This document shows, piece by piece, positions 36,975 through 49,777 of a DNA stretch of 64,000 bases. Origin of the DNA: Apiosordaria backusii (taxonomy: Eukaryota > Ascomycota > Sordariomycetes > Sordariales > Lasiosphaeriaceae); assembly GCA_030549205.1 (NCBI GenBank), contig JAUKTV010000003.1:1-64000 (forward strand), given 5' to 3'. The position numbers were made by a program, and so were the translations under genes. Within the stretch, counting starts at the first letter, position 1. Every line of letters starts with the position of its first letter. The notes under the pieces were generated by a model. That model had not been told where the DNA came from, did no database searches, and saw nothing but the letters and a program-made list of their open reading frames with translations.

Positions 36975-37485
36975 AAAAATGGATCGGATGGGCTTTGCTA
37001 GGGAGTAGGGTGTTTTATTCCTGGATTCCAATTTCTGGGGTCTCAAAGTGATATTTTTGTTGGTTTTAATGAGCTGCATGAGATATGAGCAAGGTATTGT
37101 CCTTTAGGTGGTGGCATAACAATCTTCACCCACAGGCAATGAGACATCTGTCAAAGTCATGACTTTGTTTTGTCAATAGCTTGGTTGTGTATTGTGTGAC
37201 TGTTTCAGATGGTGACGTTGATCAGCGGAGATTCTTCTTCTAGGAAATGGTGATCGTTGCACTTTCTCTAAGTCTTACGTTCGACGGCGGTTTACTGGAA
37301 ACGGAGCTGGTGTTCCGTAGCACATCTAAAAGATACAAGAGACCGGTCCGATGGTTCTGAAGTCAATGCTTATTCACAAGTTTGAGATTGCTCTATGTCT
37401 GGACTGTAGAATACCTCCCAAGTAGCCAAATTGGCGCCAGTGATCGCGTCGATCCTTCCCCCGCCAGAGCTAAAGCGACGTGCCA
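36975..37485. other. Convergent intergenic region between STI1 and nicotinamidase
   Basis: This is a 511-bp segment holding the 3' ends of both genes. No gene or repeat is recognised. Confidence 0.5.
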
Positions 37486-38641
37486 CTATTCTTGCTTGTT
37501 GAACAACCTCTGCACCTCCTCACTCTCCACGCTTACAACCCTTACCCCACCCAAGCTCTCCATCTCCTTTTTACACTCCTCCCACCCGCCCGGGTTGACG
37601 CTCTTTGTCCCCTCCTCGATAATCACCGTCTGAAACCCTTCCCTCGCGGCATCATACGCCGTATGCTTGACGCAATAATCCCCCGCCAGCCCAACGACAT
37701 ACACATGCGTGATGTCTTTTTCATGCAAGAGTTTTGCCAAACCGGAATCACACACCCTTTTCCCGTCTGGGGTTGGGGGGAAGGGGTCAAAGAAGGCGGA
37801 GTACATCTCCACTCGTGGGTCGGTGCCCTTTTTGATGATGTGGTCGAAGTGGGAGAGGAGGAGCTCGGGGAGGAGGGAGGCGCCGGGGGTGGATTGGATG
37901 CAGTGGTCTGGCCAGAGGAGGGTGGTGTAGGACTGGGAGGGGTTGAGGGGGTTGTGGATGGTGTGGGTGTCGACGAAGGGGAGTTTCGGGGGGGAGGAGT
38001 GGGAGTGGTTGTGGTTGGAGGCGAAGGAGATGTGGGTGGGGGGGTGCCAGTCTTGGGTTGCGATTTTGAGGGAGAAGGTTGGGAGGGCGAGGAGGGTGTT
38101 GATTAGGGGGGTTATTGTGCGGCCTTGGGGGACGGCGAGGGAGCCGGACTGGGGGGTTGTTAGTTAGTGTGCACAGTGGGAATCGGGGGATATGAGCTAG
38201 GGGGAATATAGGGATATGGAGGTTGGTTGTGAGGGGTGAGTGAAGGTCAGCGAGAGGTGAGTGAAGGTTAGGGATGTTGTAAGGGGGTGTTATGTAAGTA
38301 AGGTGTGTGAGGTAAGTAAGGTGTGTGAGGTAAGTAAGGTGTGTGAGGTAAGTAAGGTGAAGGACGGTGTGAGAGGTGAGGGTGAGCTGGCGGAAGCATG
38401 TGTGATGAGACACAACCCCGCTCGGGTAACTCTTGGGAATCTGCATGGGGGAGCTGTAACCAGGCACATATGCCTGATGACATCAGGAACTGAGATGACA
38501 TTACAAGAGATTGTGTTCATTATATGCAGGTGTGGTTGGTGGTGTGAAAAATAGTGGGTTGATGCTTACTGGTGGGCAAAAGTCCTCCTGCATGTCCACC
38601 ACCAGCAGAGCTGGCCGGAAGCTTGAGTGGGAGTCCGCCAT
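37486..38641 (-). CDS. pnc1: Nicotinamidase (Pnc1/PncA type)
   Basis: The protein is 244 aa from two minus-strand exons, 38641-38570 and 38148-37486. Exon 1 encodes only 24 residues but carries the catalytic Asp16 in VVDMQEDFCPP. The intron has a GTAAGC donor and a CCCCAG acceptor and is unusually long (421 nt). Exon 2 gives GSLAVPQGR, the metal-binding QDWHPPTH segment, the KKGTDPRVEMYSAF segment with the catalytic Lys, and the nucleophile Cys183 in GLAGDYCV. This completes the Asp-Lys-Cys triad of isochorismatase-fold amidases. It hydrolyses nicotinamide to nicotinate plus ammonia for NAD+ salvage and limits sirtuin inhibition by nicotinamide. Length is typical of fungal members. It is divergent from the HMG-CoA reductase gene. 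Confidence 0.9.
38294..38358. repeat. 18-bp tandem repeat inside the nicotinamidase intron
   Basis: The unit GTAAGTAAGGTGTGTGAG on the plus strand repeats three full times plus a partial copy with little or no variation. It accounts for part of the excess length of the 421-nt intron. Confidence 0.85.
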
Positions 38642-41080
38642 TCTGACGTTAGCCTATTCGTCAAATCTCAGGACTGCCCGGACGACAAGAATGAGTACGT
38701 GTAGGCTCGAAATTGTTCAGGCTGCCAACCCACTTATACACATGCTGAGGCCACTGAACGTTGTTGGCAATGAACCCGTGATGGGGGGAGGGAGCTTGTC
38801 AGGTGCTCTCAGCCTTTCATCAGCCACACAAGGCAGCGAGGTGCTCACAGGAACGGCAGGTCACCCGCAGCGATAAGAGATAATGCAAGGTCGGGTTGGA
38901 GATCTCTTGGCAATTATTCAGGCGGATTCTCCCGCTGGAGGAGCTTCACTTGTTCCAGAAACCCCGTTCAGAGTGCTACCATTTTTTGACGCCCGACGCC
39001 AACATATGCACATCAAGCAGCTCGGCGAGACAACAGACCAGACGAAGGCCACAGCCGCAGTAGACACACACACGAAATTTGTGGTGAAACAGAGCTGACC
39101 TCATTGACACATGCCCGCGCGGTGATGTCTGGTTTGGGGCATGTCCGATAGAAAAACGTGGGGTCTGAGCAAGGAACGTCTGAATTGAGTTTTTTTGCAA
39201 ACTGCCAGGCCCACGACAAGCATCAGATGGACCCATGCATCGGATCAGATAAGAAAAATGCGGAATTGAGCTTGGGCCGACCCTTCGCTGTCTCCAACGC
39301 CAAGGCTAGCCAGCGAATTGGCCAATTCATCACTGCCAACACTCAACGGCTTTTAGTTATTTTTTCTCTCTAAAGACGGTGAAGGTTGTTAGGGCCGGAA
39401 AACTGCCATTTCTGGAAGGATGGAACATCGCCATTTCAAGTCTCACAACTTTTCGTGGCATTACGCATATACGCAAGGCACAGCCTTGAGAGGCAAAGAG
39501 CTGCGAATGAAGTGCAACCCACACAGTCGGGCCCGCCTCTTTACCCTCCGTTCTGAGAGCAGGGGGCCGCCGTTTTGGCCGCTGGCTCGTCCAATTGTTC
39601 GGTCAAGATTCCGGATAAACGATGTTGCTTTCACGAATAGTTGGTGATGTGCCCGAGTGTTTAGTCATTGCTGGTTTCATTCTTGACGTGGATTGATAGT
39701 AATGCATTGATTTGCATTATTGGCTACCTACTTCTACAAGTTGTCCCCGTCGGAGCTCTGACAGGAGGTATCAAGCTGGACGGATCGCAAATTGCACGGG
39801 CCAACGGGTAGTATCCAGTTACTTGGGACGATGACCATGTTTCCAGCTTCCGAGGGCCTCAGTTGTTTCTACCAGGTAGTGTATGGTTTGATTGCGCGAT
39901 AAAAACACATAGACGGCATTGGGCAGCTGATGAAAACCATCCAGGGACACTGAGGTCATCTGCGTATGTCCAAGCCGAGATCCCACAACAAACGAAGATT
40001 GTGGACAATCGTAGGAGTTCCCGAACAATCACAGCCCATTGCAACAAGGAAATCAAGCAAAACGGTGGCCATTGCCTCCCGCCGACCACGGAATCGCACA
40101 CGCTGGCCAACACTAAACTCTCATGGGTCAAGCCTGTGAGCGAAAAAGGGGGTCCAGCATCCCCAACCACCGACCAACTGCCCTGTGAATTGGATGACGG
40201 TAATGCCAAGCGGTCCGTTTCCCCAAGGAGCGAGGCAGCATGCAGCGCTTCAGCCGGGGATCTGGAACTCTGGGCAATCAATCAGCTGTTTGGCCAAAGC
40301 GTGCCAAGTTTCACCAAAACGGTGGGGCTTGGCTTGTGATGGCCCCATCATCTCGAAATTCTTTTTTAATTCGATCACCGCCTCGGAGCCCCAAGTTGTG
40401 CTATCCTTCGTGCCTACCTCACCGATAGGAGCACGAGCAGCCTCCCCAACCCCCAAGGTCACGCTGCCGTCCCTTTTTCTTTCTTTTCTTTGCCTCCATT
40501 CCATCTCCCAATTCAACATTGTTGTTGTTGCTATCCTCGGGCAACAAACGACCATCCCTTTCAACATTGACACCGCCATCCGTTTCCTGGTGGATTTTGC
40601 ACCGACACCCTTCCCAGATCGCGCCGTCCCGAAGTTTCCCCCAACCAGGAAATCTCGGGCAAACCTCCCAACGCTCCGTGCACGCAACAAGCTTCGAGTG
40701 ACATAACTTCGGCGTTGCGCCAAACCACCCCCAAAAGCCATCGCGGCTTTCGGACAAATAGTGCAACTTCCAGTTGCCAGGCAGTATGTAATCCCGTGCC
40801 CCTCTTCCTCTCTCTCCACCCCCAGGCAACTCAACACCCAAGTTGGGCTCGCCATGATGTCGCAACGAGAGATTGGTGCCACGTCCTCGGGCGTGCTGCT
40901 TTTGGACAACATGTCAAGTCCGTTGTCTTCTCAAGCGGTTATTTAAGGGCCATGATCGGTCGTTGATGTTGGAATAGCACTGACGCTTTGCTCTCAGGTT
41001 CAGTCTCCTGTCCCATTGCAAACACCTCCGTCGTCCAATGCCCGCCGAGCAACGATAGTCGTATAATCTCCAAGGCCGTC
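38642..41080. other. Divergent intergenic region upstream of HMG-CoA reductase
   Basis: This 2.4-kb region between the nicotinamidase and HMG-CoA reductase starts has no supported gene. Several short frames occur between 39.8 and 40.95 kb on both strands with no family match. The last kilobase is likely promoter and a long 5' leader of the reductase gene. The frame of the reductase is open upstream to about 40,988 but contains no earlier ATG. Confidence 0.5.
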
Positions 41081-44000
41081 ATGATTGCCGCAAACTTACT
41101 GCCCTCGCGGTTTCGCGGGGAGCAGCCCGCCACCCAGGCCGCTGCGCCTTCTTGGTTCAACAAAAAAGTCACACCGCTTCTTCAGGTCCTGTCGAAGCTT
41201 ACCTCAACCCACCCAATTCACACCATTGTCGTGGTCGCCCTGCTTGCCAGCTCTTCCTACATCGGCCTCTTGGAGGACAGCTTGTTTGATGCGAGCATTA
41301 GTGTCAGAAAGGCTGAATGGTCCTCTCTCGTCGAGGGCAGCCGGCGCCTTAGGGTTGGCGAAGATACCGCTTGGAAATGGCAGACGGACGACTCTGATGC
41401 GCCCATCCCCGAGGGCGCCGATCACCTCGCCCTTCTAACCCTTGTTTTCCCCGAAACCATGTCCTCCGATGCCTCCCGTGTTCCTCCCGTTGTCAACGCC
41501 GTCCCAATTCCTCAGAATCTCTCTATCAAGTCGCTCCCATCAACCTCCAACTCATTCAGCACCTATGCCCAGGATAGCGCCCTCGCCTTCTCGATTCCTT
41601 ACGACCAAGCCCCCGAATTCCTCTCCGTCGCCCAGGAAATTCCTAATGACGACTCCGCGCAGGAGAGCAGGGAGACCGAGCATGGTCGGGAACAAAAGAT
41701 GTGGATCATGAAGGCTGCGAGGGTTCAGACACGGAGCAGTGTCATCAGATGGGTGCACAACGCTTGGGTTGAGTTTACCGATCTTCTGAAGAACGCCGAG
41801 ACCCTCGATATTGTCATTATGGCCCTCGGCTACATCTCGATGCACCTGACCTTCGTCTCGCTGTTCCTCTCGATGCGTCGCATGGGCTCCAACTTTTGGC
41901 TTGCCACTAGCGTCATCTTCTCCTCGGTCTTTTCGTTCCTCTTTGGCCTCTTTGTCACCACCAAGCTTGGTGTTCCCATCTCCATGGTCCTTCTGTCTGA
42001 AGGTCTTCCTTTCCTCGTCGTGACGATTGGGTTCGAGAAGAATATCGTGTTGACCAGGGCGGTCCTGTCGCACGCCATTGAGCACCGCAGGCCTGTCAAA
42101 GGTGCTAAGCAGTCCTCTGTCGATGCTTCGAGCGCCATTCAGTCAGCCATGCACCTTGCAATCAAGGAGAAGGGCTTTGACATTGTCAGGGACTACGCTA
42201 TTGAGGTCGCGATCCTGGTGCTCGGTGCCGCCTCTGGTGTTCAGGGCGGCCTTCAGCAGTTCTGCTTCTTGGCCGCGTGGATCTTGTTCTTCGACTGCAT
42301 ACTGCTCTTTTCCTTCTATACGGCTATTCTCTGCATCAAGCTGGAAATCAACAGGATCAAGCGTCACGTCGAGATGCGCAAGGCTCTGGAGGACGATGGC
42401 GTCAGCCACAGGGTTGCCGAGAACGTGGCCCAAAGCAACGATTGGCCCAGAGCTGACGGTCAAGGCAAGCCCGGTACTACCATCTTCGGCCGCCAGATCA
42501 AGAGCACCCACATCCCCAAGTTCAAGGTGCTCATGGTTTCCGGATTTGTTCTGATCAACGCTCTCAACTTGGCTTCAATCCCCTTCCGCAGCGCCGATTC
42601 GATTTCACATATTTCCTCGTGGGCTCGCGGTCTTGGAGGTGTTGTCACATCCCCTCCCGTTGACCCTTTCAAGGTTGCTTCCAATGGTCTCGAATTCGTC
42701 CTGGAAGCCGCCAAGGCCGAGGGTCGTGAGACCGTTGTCACTGTTCTCACTCCGATTCGCTACGAACTCGAGTTCCCCTCTGTTCATTACGACTTGCCCC
42801 AGCAACTTGACAGCGCCGGTAGCGATGACCTGACTGAGCTCGGCTACGGCGGTCGCATGGTTGGCGGCATCCTCAAGAGCTTGGAAGACCCAATTCTGTC
42901 CAAATGGATTGTCGTCGCTCTGGCTCTGAGTGTAGCTCTCAACGGATATCTTTTCAACGCGGCGAGGTGGGGTATCAAGGATCCCAACGTCCCTACTCAC
43001 CCTATCGACCCCAAGGAGCTGGCCGATGCGCAGAGGTTCAACGATACCGAGTCCGCAACCCTTCCTCTCGGAGAGTACATCCGCACCTCACCTACGCCCG
43101 CCCCTTCAGTTCCCCCCACGCCTGCTTTGACGGATGACGAGGCCGAGCCTTCCAAGGAGACTAGTGCGGAGCCCCAACCACCGGCCGTCCCTCGCACCCA
43201 GGCGGAACTCGAGAAGATGATCGCCGAGAAGCGCACCCATGAACTTACTGACGCCGAGATCGTTGCTCTTTCTCTTCGTGGCAAGATCCCCGGTTATGCT
43301 TTGGAGAAGACATTAAAGGATTTCACTCGTGCGGTGAAGGTCCGTCGGTCCATCATATCTCGCACCAAGGCTACATCGGAACTCACCAACCTTCTGGAAC
43401 GATCCAAGCTCCCTTATCAGCACTACAACTGGGCTCAAGTTCACGGTGCTTGCTGCGAAAACGTCATTGGATACATGCCTCTGCCAGTCGGTGTTGCCGG
43501 TCCTCTCGTTATTGATGGACAAAGCTACTTCATTCCCATGGCCACAACCGAAGGTGTTTTGGTCGCCAGCGCGAGCAGAGGCTGTAAGGCTATCAACTCC
43601 GGTGGTGGTGCTGTCACCGTTCTCACTGCTGATGGTATGACCCGTGGCCCCTGCGTCAGCTTTGAGACACTCGAGAGAGCTGGCTATGCCAAACTTTGGC
43701 TCGATTCTGAGAAGGGTCAAAACGTCATGAAGAAAGCTTTCAACTCTACCAGTCGCTTCGCTCGTCTTGAGACCATAAAGACAGCCATTGCCGGGACAAA
43801 CTTGTACATCCGATTCAAGACCACAACCGGTGATGCCATGGGCATGAACATGATCTCCAAGGGTGTTGAGCACGCCCTTAGCGTCATGCGCAATGAGGGC
43901 TTTGAGGACATGAACATTGTCACTGTCAGTGGTAATTACTGCACCGACAAGAAGCCTGCTGCTATCAACTGGATTGAGGGCCGTGGCAAGAGTGTCGTCG

Positions 44001-44665
44001 CCGAGGCTATCATCCCTGCCGAGGTTGTCAAGAGCGTACTCAAGACCGATGTTGACACTATGGTTGCCCTCAATGTGGACAAGAATTTGATCGGTTCTGC
44101 CATGGCCGGGTCCGTCGGTGGTTTCAACGCGCACGCTGCCAACATTGTCGCCGCTATTTTCCTCGCAACGGGTCAGGATCCAGCGCAGGTGGTTGAGAGC
44201 GCCAACTGCATCACCATCATGAAGAAGTAAGTTTTTGCGATGCATTATCTCTTTGATGCCACAAGCATGCTAACGACATATTTTCCTAGCCTGCGAGGAT
44301 CTCTGCAAATATCCGTCTCTATGCCTTCCATTGAAGTCGGCACTCTCGGTGGCGGCACCATCCTCGACCCCCAGGGCTCCATGCTCGATCTTCTCGGCGT
44401 CCGTGGCCCCCACCCTACCAGCCCAGGAGAGAACGCCAGGCGGTTGGCGCGTATTGTCGCCGCTGCTGTTCTTGCTGGTGAGCTCTCGCTCTGCAGTGCT
44501 CTCGCTGCCGGCCATCTTGTCAGGGCGCACATGCAACACAACCGCTCCGCTCCTCCTACAAGGAGCACCACTCCAGCTCCCATGACACCCGTGACGAGCG
44601 GGTTTGAGAGGGCGGCGTCGACTACGGCGCTGAGCGCGGCTGCGATTGAGCGGTCGAGGCGCTGA
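41081..44665 (+). CDS. hmgr: HMG-CoA reductase (class I) with sterol-sensing domain
   Basis: The protein is 1173 aa from two exons (41081-44226 and 44290-44665), separated by a 63-nt GT-AG intron. The start is the first in-frame ATG and gives [16 protein letters not shown], a typical fungal N-terminus. A multi-pass ER membrane domain includes a sterol-sensing region from about residue 240 ([17 protein letters not shown] onward). A Pro/Glu-rich linker follows (about 690-740). The catalytic domain carries [17 protein letters not shown], catalytic Glu824 in [15 protein letters not shown], Lys970 in EGRGKS, Asp1033 in GQD, and GGGT. A His in GHLVRAH and an AMPK-type Ser in HNRS lie near the C-terminus. 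It reduces HMG-CoA to mevalonate with NADPH, committing carbon to ergosterol and isoprenoids. The sterol-sensing domain suggests sterol feedback on stability. Confidence 0.97.
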
Positions 44666-46741
44666 GGCTGTTTAGAAGCGTTTGTGTCTTGACATTATTC
44701 TTTTGTATATAAGTTTAGACATGATCGAATCGGTGATGTGGCATTGTTGTAGATATAGACATAAACTTGAACTGCCACTGTAGTAATACGTGTGGGGTTA
44801 TTAATATTTTGTTCGAGAAGTGAGACTTGCGAAGCCTGTTGCTTTCTTTTTTTGGAAGTTGAGTCTGGGTTAGTCTAGTTTGTTGATGCAGCGAGGTGAC
44901 GCGTTTTGCATGAGAATTTGTGTTGAGAGGGGTTAATTTTGGAGATGTAAGATAAAGCAATATCTACACAGTCGTGGTTTGTGACACAGTCGTTGAGTGT
45001 TTTTGGTGATATCTCCGAATTGCTCGGACTTCCGATTGTGGTGGTGAAGCAGGGGAATGTTATATAGAGTAAGGTTACATTTCTTGTTGTTGATGGGGCT
45101 TCGTCAAACATGCAATGCCCTTGTGTGTTTGTTCAGGAATGGCGATGGATATCTACGTCGAGTCTATCTGAGATGGAAAATGACTGTTGTGATGGATGAT
45201 GAGGAGAAAAGCAGGGCTGACGACGCCCATGTCCATATATGAGGTGAATGCAGTGCATGAAATTGAAGGCTACTGATAGGCAGTGGAGCTGGCATATATC
45301 GAAACTTGGTACACAACGACGTTGTGGAAGTTTAGGTGTACCTAACTTGGAGACCAAGATTGCTTTCCTGGGTGGTAATCGCTAGTGTACAAGAAGCCTT
45401 GCCACGAGTGTTTTAGGTAATTTCTTTTGCATTACAAAGATAACCCAAGGGAATGGAACACCGGCTTTGCTGTTGGACACCCGCCCGGAAATAAGACCTT
45501 TTTCTTAGTCGCGAAAGCGCGAAGTTTTGTTGATAGGGCAGGGGAACATGATGGCGGTGGCTTGCCGCTTGTGAGAGCGGTGAGGAGATGTCACAAGTCA
45601 CACCGTTTGTTCTTTTTTTTCTTCTTTACCCTTTTGGGCTGGGATGGGTTAGGGAAGTTTCTTTTTGGCGGTTGTCGCACGGTGTGAGACAGTGTGTCAA
45701 TCATGTCATTGTATCATCTGAAAACGGGGCGTTTTGTCTGAGATTTGGTGTTTGTGATGTCGTACCTGAGGATATTGGCATCTATCTATATGAAAGGGAA
45801 CAAAAAGTAACAATGTGATGAGAAATGAGAGATCAGAAAGAACAAAAGTCGATGATGCTGCCAGTGGCCGATTTTGTTGAAAGGGCCAGGCACTTGTTTC
45901 CCCGCGTCGTCGGGAATCGGCACCGGCCGCCCCATGTCTGCTCCCGCTTTTTGCGTCTGATGTGCTGGTTTGCTCACGTTTTCTGCCGATTCGGCTTGTG
46001 AGAATGTCACCTTCTGATCACAACAGATTACCGGTAACTCTTTTTCTTTTTTTGCTTCTCGGATGTGGGACGACCCACACCCTTTTTTTTCTGCCTTGCG
46101 TAATGAGTATGAGTAGACACACTGAATTGCTCTTCCCCATGTCTCTTGCCCCCGGAGTTTAGATAGGGGCCTGGATGTCGTTAATAATCGATAGCACCTT
46201 TAGGTCTAGTGGTGCCGTCATTCATCAATATATCGATCTCGTTCGCCCGCTCGAATGCTTTCAACATTTTGTTCGTTTTTCTCACATCTGTTTTGAACTG
46301 TCACGCGTCTCCTAAAAACGGAGGAGCACTGTTGATCATCTACGGGCGCTCTCCAACTTCAACAGCTCTCCTGTCCCCCGAACTCTGCCTTAGACCCGCA
46401 TCTGTTTACAACACCGCGCATTTGGCAGTCCGAATAAGTTTTTGCCATCTCCATTGCCGACATATCTTAGCTGTTGTGCTGGTGGAACTAGCGACATTGT
46501 TCAACGGAGCCGTTGTGGTCGAGAGCAATTGGACCTCGAACCGGCCATCTCATCTAACAGTTGAAGCAGCAACTACACAACTCGCCCTTGGCATTTCACG
46601 ACTTGGCCCAAGTCGCCACACTGGGTTGAAGAAGCTGTTTCAACCCTGAAGCTCGCTTTATTGGCGGCTTCCACGACAAAATATCGCCATCACTCGCCCA
46701 CTCGCGATTGCAGTCCTGGGCTACAAATATCCACCAGCATC
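44666..46741. other. Intergenic region between HMG-CoA reductase and MFS exporter
   Basis: This is 2.1 kb with pyrimidine-rich tracts (around 45,600 and 46,030-46,090) but no gene I can support. The frame of the MFS gene is open back to 46,661 without an ATG. The last few hundred bases are likely its promoter and 5' UTR. Confidence 0.5.
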
Positions 46742-48684
46742 ATGGCTGGCGTCGCAGAAGACCCAGCAAAGGCCACAATACCAAGTAGGAACACAAGTGC
46801 CGCGAGTACCATCCGGGGCGATAGGAGTCAGAACCAGTTGGAACAATCTCCATCGGCCTCGAAAGATGAAGTTGGCGAGTTCTCGGCCAGGGCCAATGCG
46901 CCACCCGTTACAGCCCCAGGGCCAGCGCCGGAGGAGACACGTACTAAACTTGAAACGGCACTGGTGATCACGGCATTGGCGAGTGCCCTTTTCCTTGGCG
47001 CCCTCGATATCACGATAGTAAGCGTAGCCATCCCAACTATCGCGGAGGAATTCGGCAGCACGGCTGGGTACACATGGATTGGGTCGGCATACATGCTCGC
47101 CAGCGCGGCCGGTGCGCCAATGTGGGGGAAGATCTCTGACATATGGGGGCGTAAGCCCATCATGCTCATTGCTGTTGGAATCTTTTGGATCGGATCACTG
47201 CTGAGTGCCCTCAGCAAGAATATCGGCATGCTCATTGCTGCCAGGGCGATCCAGGGTATCGGTGGTGGAGGTATCATCATCCTCGTCAACGTGTGCATCA
47301 GCGACCTGTTCTCGATGCGGAAGCGAGGCGAGTTCATGTTTTCCTGTTGCGGGCCCCAGAAGTGCTGACAGTATCATTAGGCATCTATTTTGGCGTTATG
47401 GGAATCGTATGGGCAGTGGCGAGCGCTGTTGGCCCTGTCCTCGGCGGTGTCTTTACCAGTCAAGTAACTTGGAGGTGGTGCTTTTGGATTAACCTGCCAG
47501 TGTCCGGAGTTGGATTTGCAGTATTGGCTTGGGTGCTTAAGCTGCACAACCCGCGGACGCCGATGCGAGAAGGCCTTGCTGCTGTCGATTGGTTGGGTTC
47601 GCTCGCCATCATCGGGGGAACATTGATGGTCCTTTTCGGCCTCGAATTCGGAGGTGTGACTTACCCATGGAGTTCGCCAACTGTCATTTGCTTGATCGTC
47701 TTCGGGCTGGTGACGGCTTGCATTTTTGTCCTCATCGAATGGAAGGTCGCCAAATTCCCGCTCATGCCGTTGCGTCTTTTTCGTCAGCGCTCGGGCATTG
47801 CCAGTCTGGGTGTTGCGGCTTTTCAAGGCATCGTCTTCATCTCAGGAAGCTACTACCTGCCGCTTTACTTCCAGGCTGTTCTTGGTGCCTCGCCATTGAT
47901 GTCCGGAATTTATGTTTTGCCATTCGTGCTGTCTCTCTCGGTTGTCTCGGCCATCACAGGCGTGGTCATCAAAAAGACAGGAAAGTACTTGCCCTGTATC
48001 ATTTTTGGCATGACAGTCATGACTTTGGGTTTCGGGCTTTTCATCGCTCTTGAACCACAGGCAAATTGGGCCAAGATCGTTATTTTCCAGTTGATTGCTG
48101 GTATCGGCGTAGGCCCCAACTTCCAAGCACCGCTCATTGCCCTTCAGACAACAGTTGGGCCTCGAGACATGGCCTCAGCGACCGCAACATTTGGTTTCAT
48201 CCGGCAGCTATTTACCGCGATATCTGTCGTGATCGGAGGTGTTGTATTTCAGAATGGTATGGAGCAGCAGTACCCCCGACTGGTGGAAGAAATCGGGCCC
48301 GACGCAGCGAACATGCTCTCCGGGAGCAACGCTGCCTCCAGCATTGGCTTTGCCATGAGCCTCCCGGAACAACGTCGACGGGTTGCTCAAGAGGCCTACT
48401 TCAACAGTTTGCGAACCATGTACATCATGTACGTCGTGTTTGCGGGCGTTGGGTTAGTCATATCCTTCTTTGTCGGGTCTCGAAAGTTGAGCAAAGACCA
48501 CCAAATACACAAGACAGGACTGAAGGACATGAAAGCGGCAAAGGAGGAGGAAAGGTCTCGACCGCCGGTTGATGGTGGTCCAGATGAGGAACAGAGGGTT
48601 CCAGAAAAGAACCCTGAGGAGCTGCCCAGGGAGTCCAAAAGGGGGGGGAAGGGAGGCAAGTCATCGACACTCTTCTTCGAGTAA
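46742..48684 (+). CDS. 14-TM major facilitator superfamily exporter (DHA2 type), with a GC-AG intron
   Basis: The protein is 629 aa from exons 46742-47327 and 47381-48684. A hydrophilic N-terminus of about 75 residues precedes the first helix (ALVITALASALFLGALDITIV). The MFS loop motif is present as GKISDIWGRKP. The RAIQGIGGGGI helix and the TWRWCFWINLP motif mark the 14-helix drug:H+ antiporter branch. A charged tail rich in Glu/Lys ends the protein. The junction fits only with a 53-nt GC-AG intron whose donor is AG|GCGAGT. It gives SMRKRG-IYFGVMG, exactly the family pattern, whereas the nearby GTTTTC donor breaks the frame. The substrate is unknown; relatives export toxins and drugs. Confidence 0.88.
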
Positions 48685-49777
48685 ACAAGGAAGGATATCG
48701 AATTTGGCATGGCGTTCGGGGTGTTTAAGCGATCCACGAGGGGGCCACGTGGTGGAGGCGTTACATAGCCATGTGAATGTAGATATTAAGGTAGTGTAAT
48801 CGTTGGTGTTCTCGTGCATGTCCGCCTGCTCGATTCGAGGTGTGAAATGCAGCCCAGCGAAGATGACGGTGGTAGCGAACGCAGGCAAAAGTGAAGAGGC
48901 TCGCGCTAGACATTCAGGCAAAAAGCGGGAGTGCGGGGAGTAGCTCCCAGGTACCGGGGAGTCCGCTACCTATATCGAGAGCCGCCATGTCACTGTAGCC
49001 CACTGCATCTTGGCCACCGGACCACTGAGGCTTGGAGTGGACGGAACAGTAGAGGCTGACTCCCGGGTATCCTCTCGTCCGGTGGTCGAGCGCGTGCGTT
49101 GTGTCGCGTTGTGGAGGCATGGAAAGGTTCAGTTGCAAAGCAGGAGCAAATATCATGAAAAGAGAATATTGCAGGGATCGCGACGGGTTCTGGAAAAGTT
49201 GGAGCATAATGGCCATGAACATGAAGAGATCAAGAAATGAGAAAGCGGAAGACCGATTTCCATGTGAAGCGGTGGTCCATTATGGAGGAGACGCCAACCA
49301 TTGGGTCTTGGCGTGCGATTGGCCGGTGAGCTTCATGTTAACTTTCACCTCACAACTCGAGCTAACCAGCAGACTTCTCCTAGTCTACCAATTTCTCATT
49401 CAGAACCCTTCGGATAAATTTCTTCGACTGTTCAACTACACTATTCATATCCAGTATAGAATGACACTTACTACCTAGAACGGTTGTGAACCCGCGTATC
49501 TGCACATGGACTTCATCGGGAAGGGTCCCGAAAAAGTTGGCCACCCCGGCTCCCCTGATGTCTCCACGGTGTATCCGGAACTTCACTGTCCGCAGAGTAC
49601 CCGCCTATGACAATGAAGCGACATGATGAGTAGCGGTACAACGCCATGCTTTCATGGAAAGAAACAGAATGCGGGACGATTCGAAGGTGAGGTATAAGAG
49701 GGGTGGCGCCACGCCAGTGACCTTCATGAGGCTGCAGGCCATCCTCTCCAGTCGGAATCACCTAGCTGTACTTCAAG
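48685..49777. other. Intergenic region upstream of the CE1 esterase
   Basis: This is 1.1 kb between two plus-strand genes with only short frames and no family match. No RNA gene or repeat is recognised. Confidence 0.5.

Noticed and set aside
37480..38467. Long frames of 208 and 226 codons overlapping the nicotinamidase gene
   Set aside because: Low-complexity Gly/Val and Pro/His/Leu products caused by the C-rich codon bias of the true minus-strand exon 2 and by the intron minisatellite.
40185..40912. Overlapping frames of 140-220 codons on both strands upstream of HMG-CoA reductase
   Set aside because: No domain, no conserved-looking composition and contradictory overlapping frames. More likely chance frames in a GC-balanced promoter or leader.
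43313..44245. 310-codon minus-strand frame opposite the HMG-CoA reductase catalytic domain
   Set aside because: Shadow of the well-supported plus-strand gene; codon bias of the real gene keeps the antisense frame open.
47338..47380. GT-AG intron with donor GTTTTC in the MFS gene
   Set aside because: The phase puts the next exon out of frame, the donor is poor and the intron would be only 43 nt. The GC donor at 47,328 restores the family sequence exactly.
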